Shown here one piece after another: positions 5,189 to 5,651 of a DNA stretch of 5,651 bases (the first letter of the stretch is position 1; each line of letters opens with the position of its first letter). This DNA comes from Ardenticatenales bacterium (GTDB lineage Bacteria > Chloroflexota > Anaerolineae > Promineifilales > UBA4811). The notes under the pieces were generated by a model. It saw nothing but the letters and a program-made list of their open reading frames with translations, made no database searches and was not told where the DNA came from. The stretch covers positions 1 to 5,651 of the forward strand of contig WSZX01000261.1 in the NCBI GenBank assembly GCA_013139935.1, given 5' to 3'. The translations under genes were made by a program, and so were the position numbers.

Positions 5189-5651
5189 ATGATCGTCATC
5201 ATGAAGGCAGGTGCAACCAACGCCGAAATCAGTAACGTCACTGCCCGCATTGAGCAGATAGGGTGTCAGCCACACATCTCGCGAGGCCAGGAACGCACCA
5301 TCATCGGCATCATTGGCAACGGCCGCCCAGTGGACCCAGAGAATATCGAACGGATGGCCGGTGTGGAGCGGACTGTGCCCATCATGCGCCCCTTCAAGCT
5401 CGCCAGTCGCGATTTTCACCCGCAGGACACCGTGGTCAAGGTAAATGACATCCCTGTTGGCGGCCGGCAGTTCATTGTAATGGCCGGCCCGTGTGCCGTT
5501 GAGAACGATGGCCAGTTGCTGGAGATTGCCAAAGCAGTCAAGAAAACTGGCGCCCACATCTTGCGCGGTGGAGCCTTCAAACCGCGGACCTCTCCCTACA
5601 GCTTTCAAGGCCTGGGTGAAGCAGGCCTTAAGCTCTTGGCCGCCGCGCGTG
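5189..5651 (+). CDS. aroF: DAHP synthase (3-deoxy-7-phosphoheptulonate synthase), 5' part
   Basis: This enzyme condenses phosphoenolpyruvate with erythrose 4-phosphate, the first step of the shikimate pathway. Only the first 154 codons lie in the window and the gene runs off the right edge. The N-terminal ~65 residues (MIVIMKAGAT, then HISRGQERTIIGIIG at 29-43) form the ferredoxin-like regulatory domain known from the Thermotoga maritima enzyme. The linker PFKLASRDFHPQDT (68-81) and the start of the barrel follow, with MAGPCAVE (98-105) and LRGGAFKPRTSPYSF (125-139). This is the type I-beta family. ATG 5189 has a strong AGGAGG (5176-5181), 10 bases after the pheA stop. In the Thermotoga enzyme the N-terminal domain mediates aromatic amino acid inhibition; whether that holds here is inference. 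Confidence 0.94.
   Translation, partial: MIVIMKAGATNAEISNVTARIEQIGCQPHISRGQERTIIGIIGNGRPVDPENIERMAGVERTVPIMRPFKLASRDFHPQDTVVKVNDIPVGGRQFIVMAGPCAVENDGQLLEIAKAVKKTGAHILRGGAFKPRTSPYSFQGLGEAGLKLLAAAR

Noticed and set aside
1..5651. CRISPR arrays, insertion sequences, prophage or tRNA genes
   Set aside because: No regularly spaced repeats, transposase or integrase motifs, terminal inverted repeats or cloverleaf sequences were seen.

Overview
The window is bacterial, GC-rich, and holds two adjacent amino-acid biosynthesis operons, both on the + strand. Each has its own promoter and its own RNA-based attenuator. The organism is most likely from the Chloroflexota or a related deep Gram-positive-like lineage. 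I infer this from a SAM-I riboswitch, a cystathionine gamma-synthase that I recall as closest to plant/Chloroflexus-type enzymes, a Bacillus-type AroH chorismate mutase and a Thermotoga-type DAHP synthase. The sequence alone does not prove it.

Layout. Positions 1-570 contain no gene I can defend: a C-rich tract, an exact 18-bp palindrome (263-280), a strong hairpin (489-516) and a weak terminator-like element (526-555). A promoter (TTGACA at 577, TACCAT at 599) leads into a SAM-I riboswitch aptamer (635-802) and an intrinsic terminator (825-855). Next come metB (929-2113, cystathionine gamma-synthase) and lysC (2129-3538, aspartokinase), followed by a 15-bp hairpin (3568-3606) that probably ends the operon. 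This unit makes the aspartate-derived carbon skeleton and carries out the committed transsulfuration step of methionine synthesis. SAM should shut it down.

A second promoter with the same -35 and -10 hexamers (3717-3745) starts a leader of about 200 nt. It encodes a previously uncalled short peptide of 33 codons (3775-3876) with the run Tyr-Phe-Tyr-Phe-Tyr-Phe. A very good intrinsic terminator (3902-3935) follows, then aroH (3958-4332, chorismate mutase), pheA (4329-5165, prephenate dehydratase with ACT domain) and the start of a DAHP synthase gene (5189 to the window edge). These enzymes cover the entry to the shikimate pathway and the branch to phenylalanine, and chorismate mutase also feeds tyrosine. 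The leader peptide therefore encodes the end products of the genes it precedes, which is the signature of ribosome-mediated transcription attenuation. This is the most interesting element in the window.
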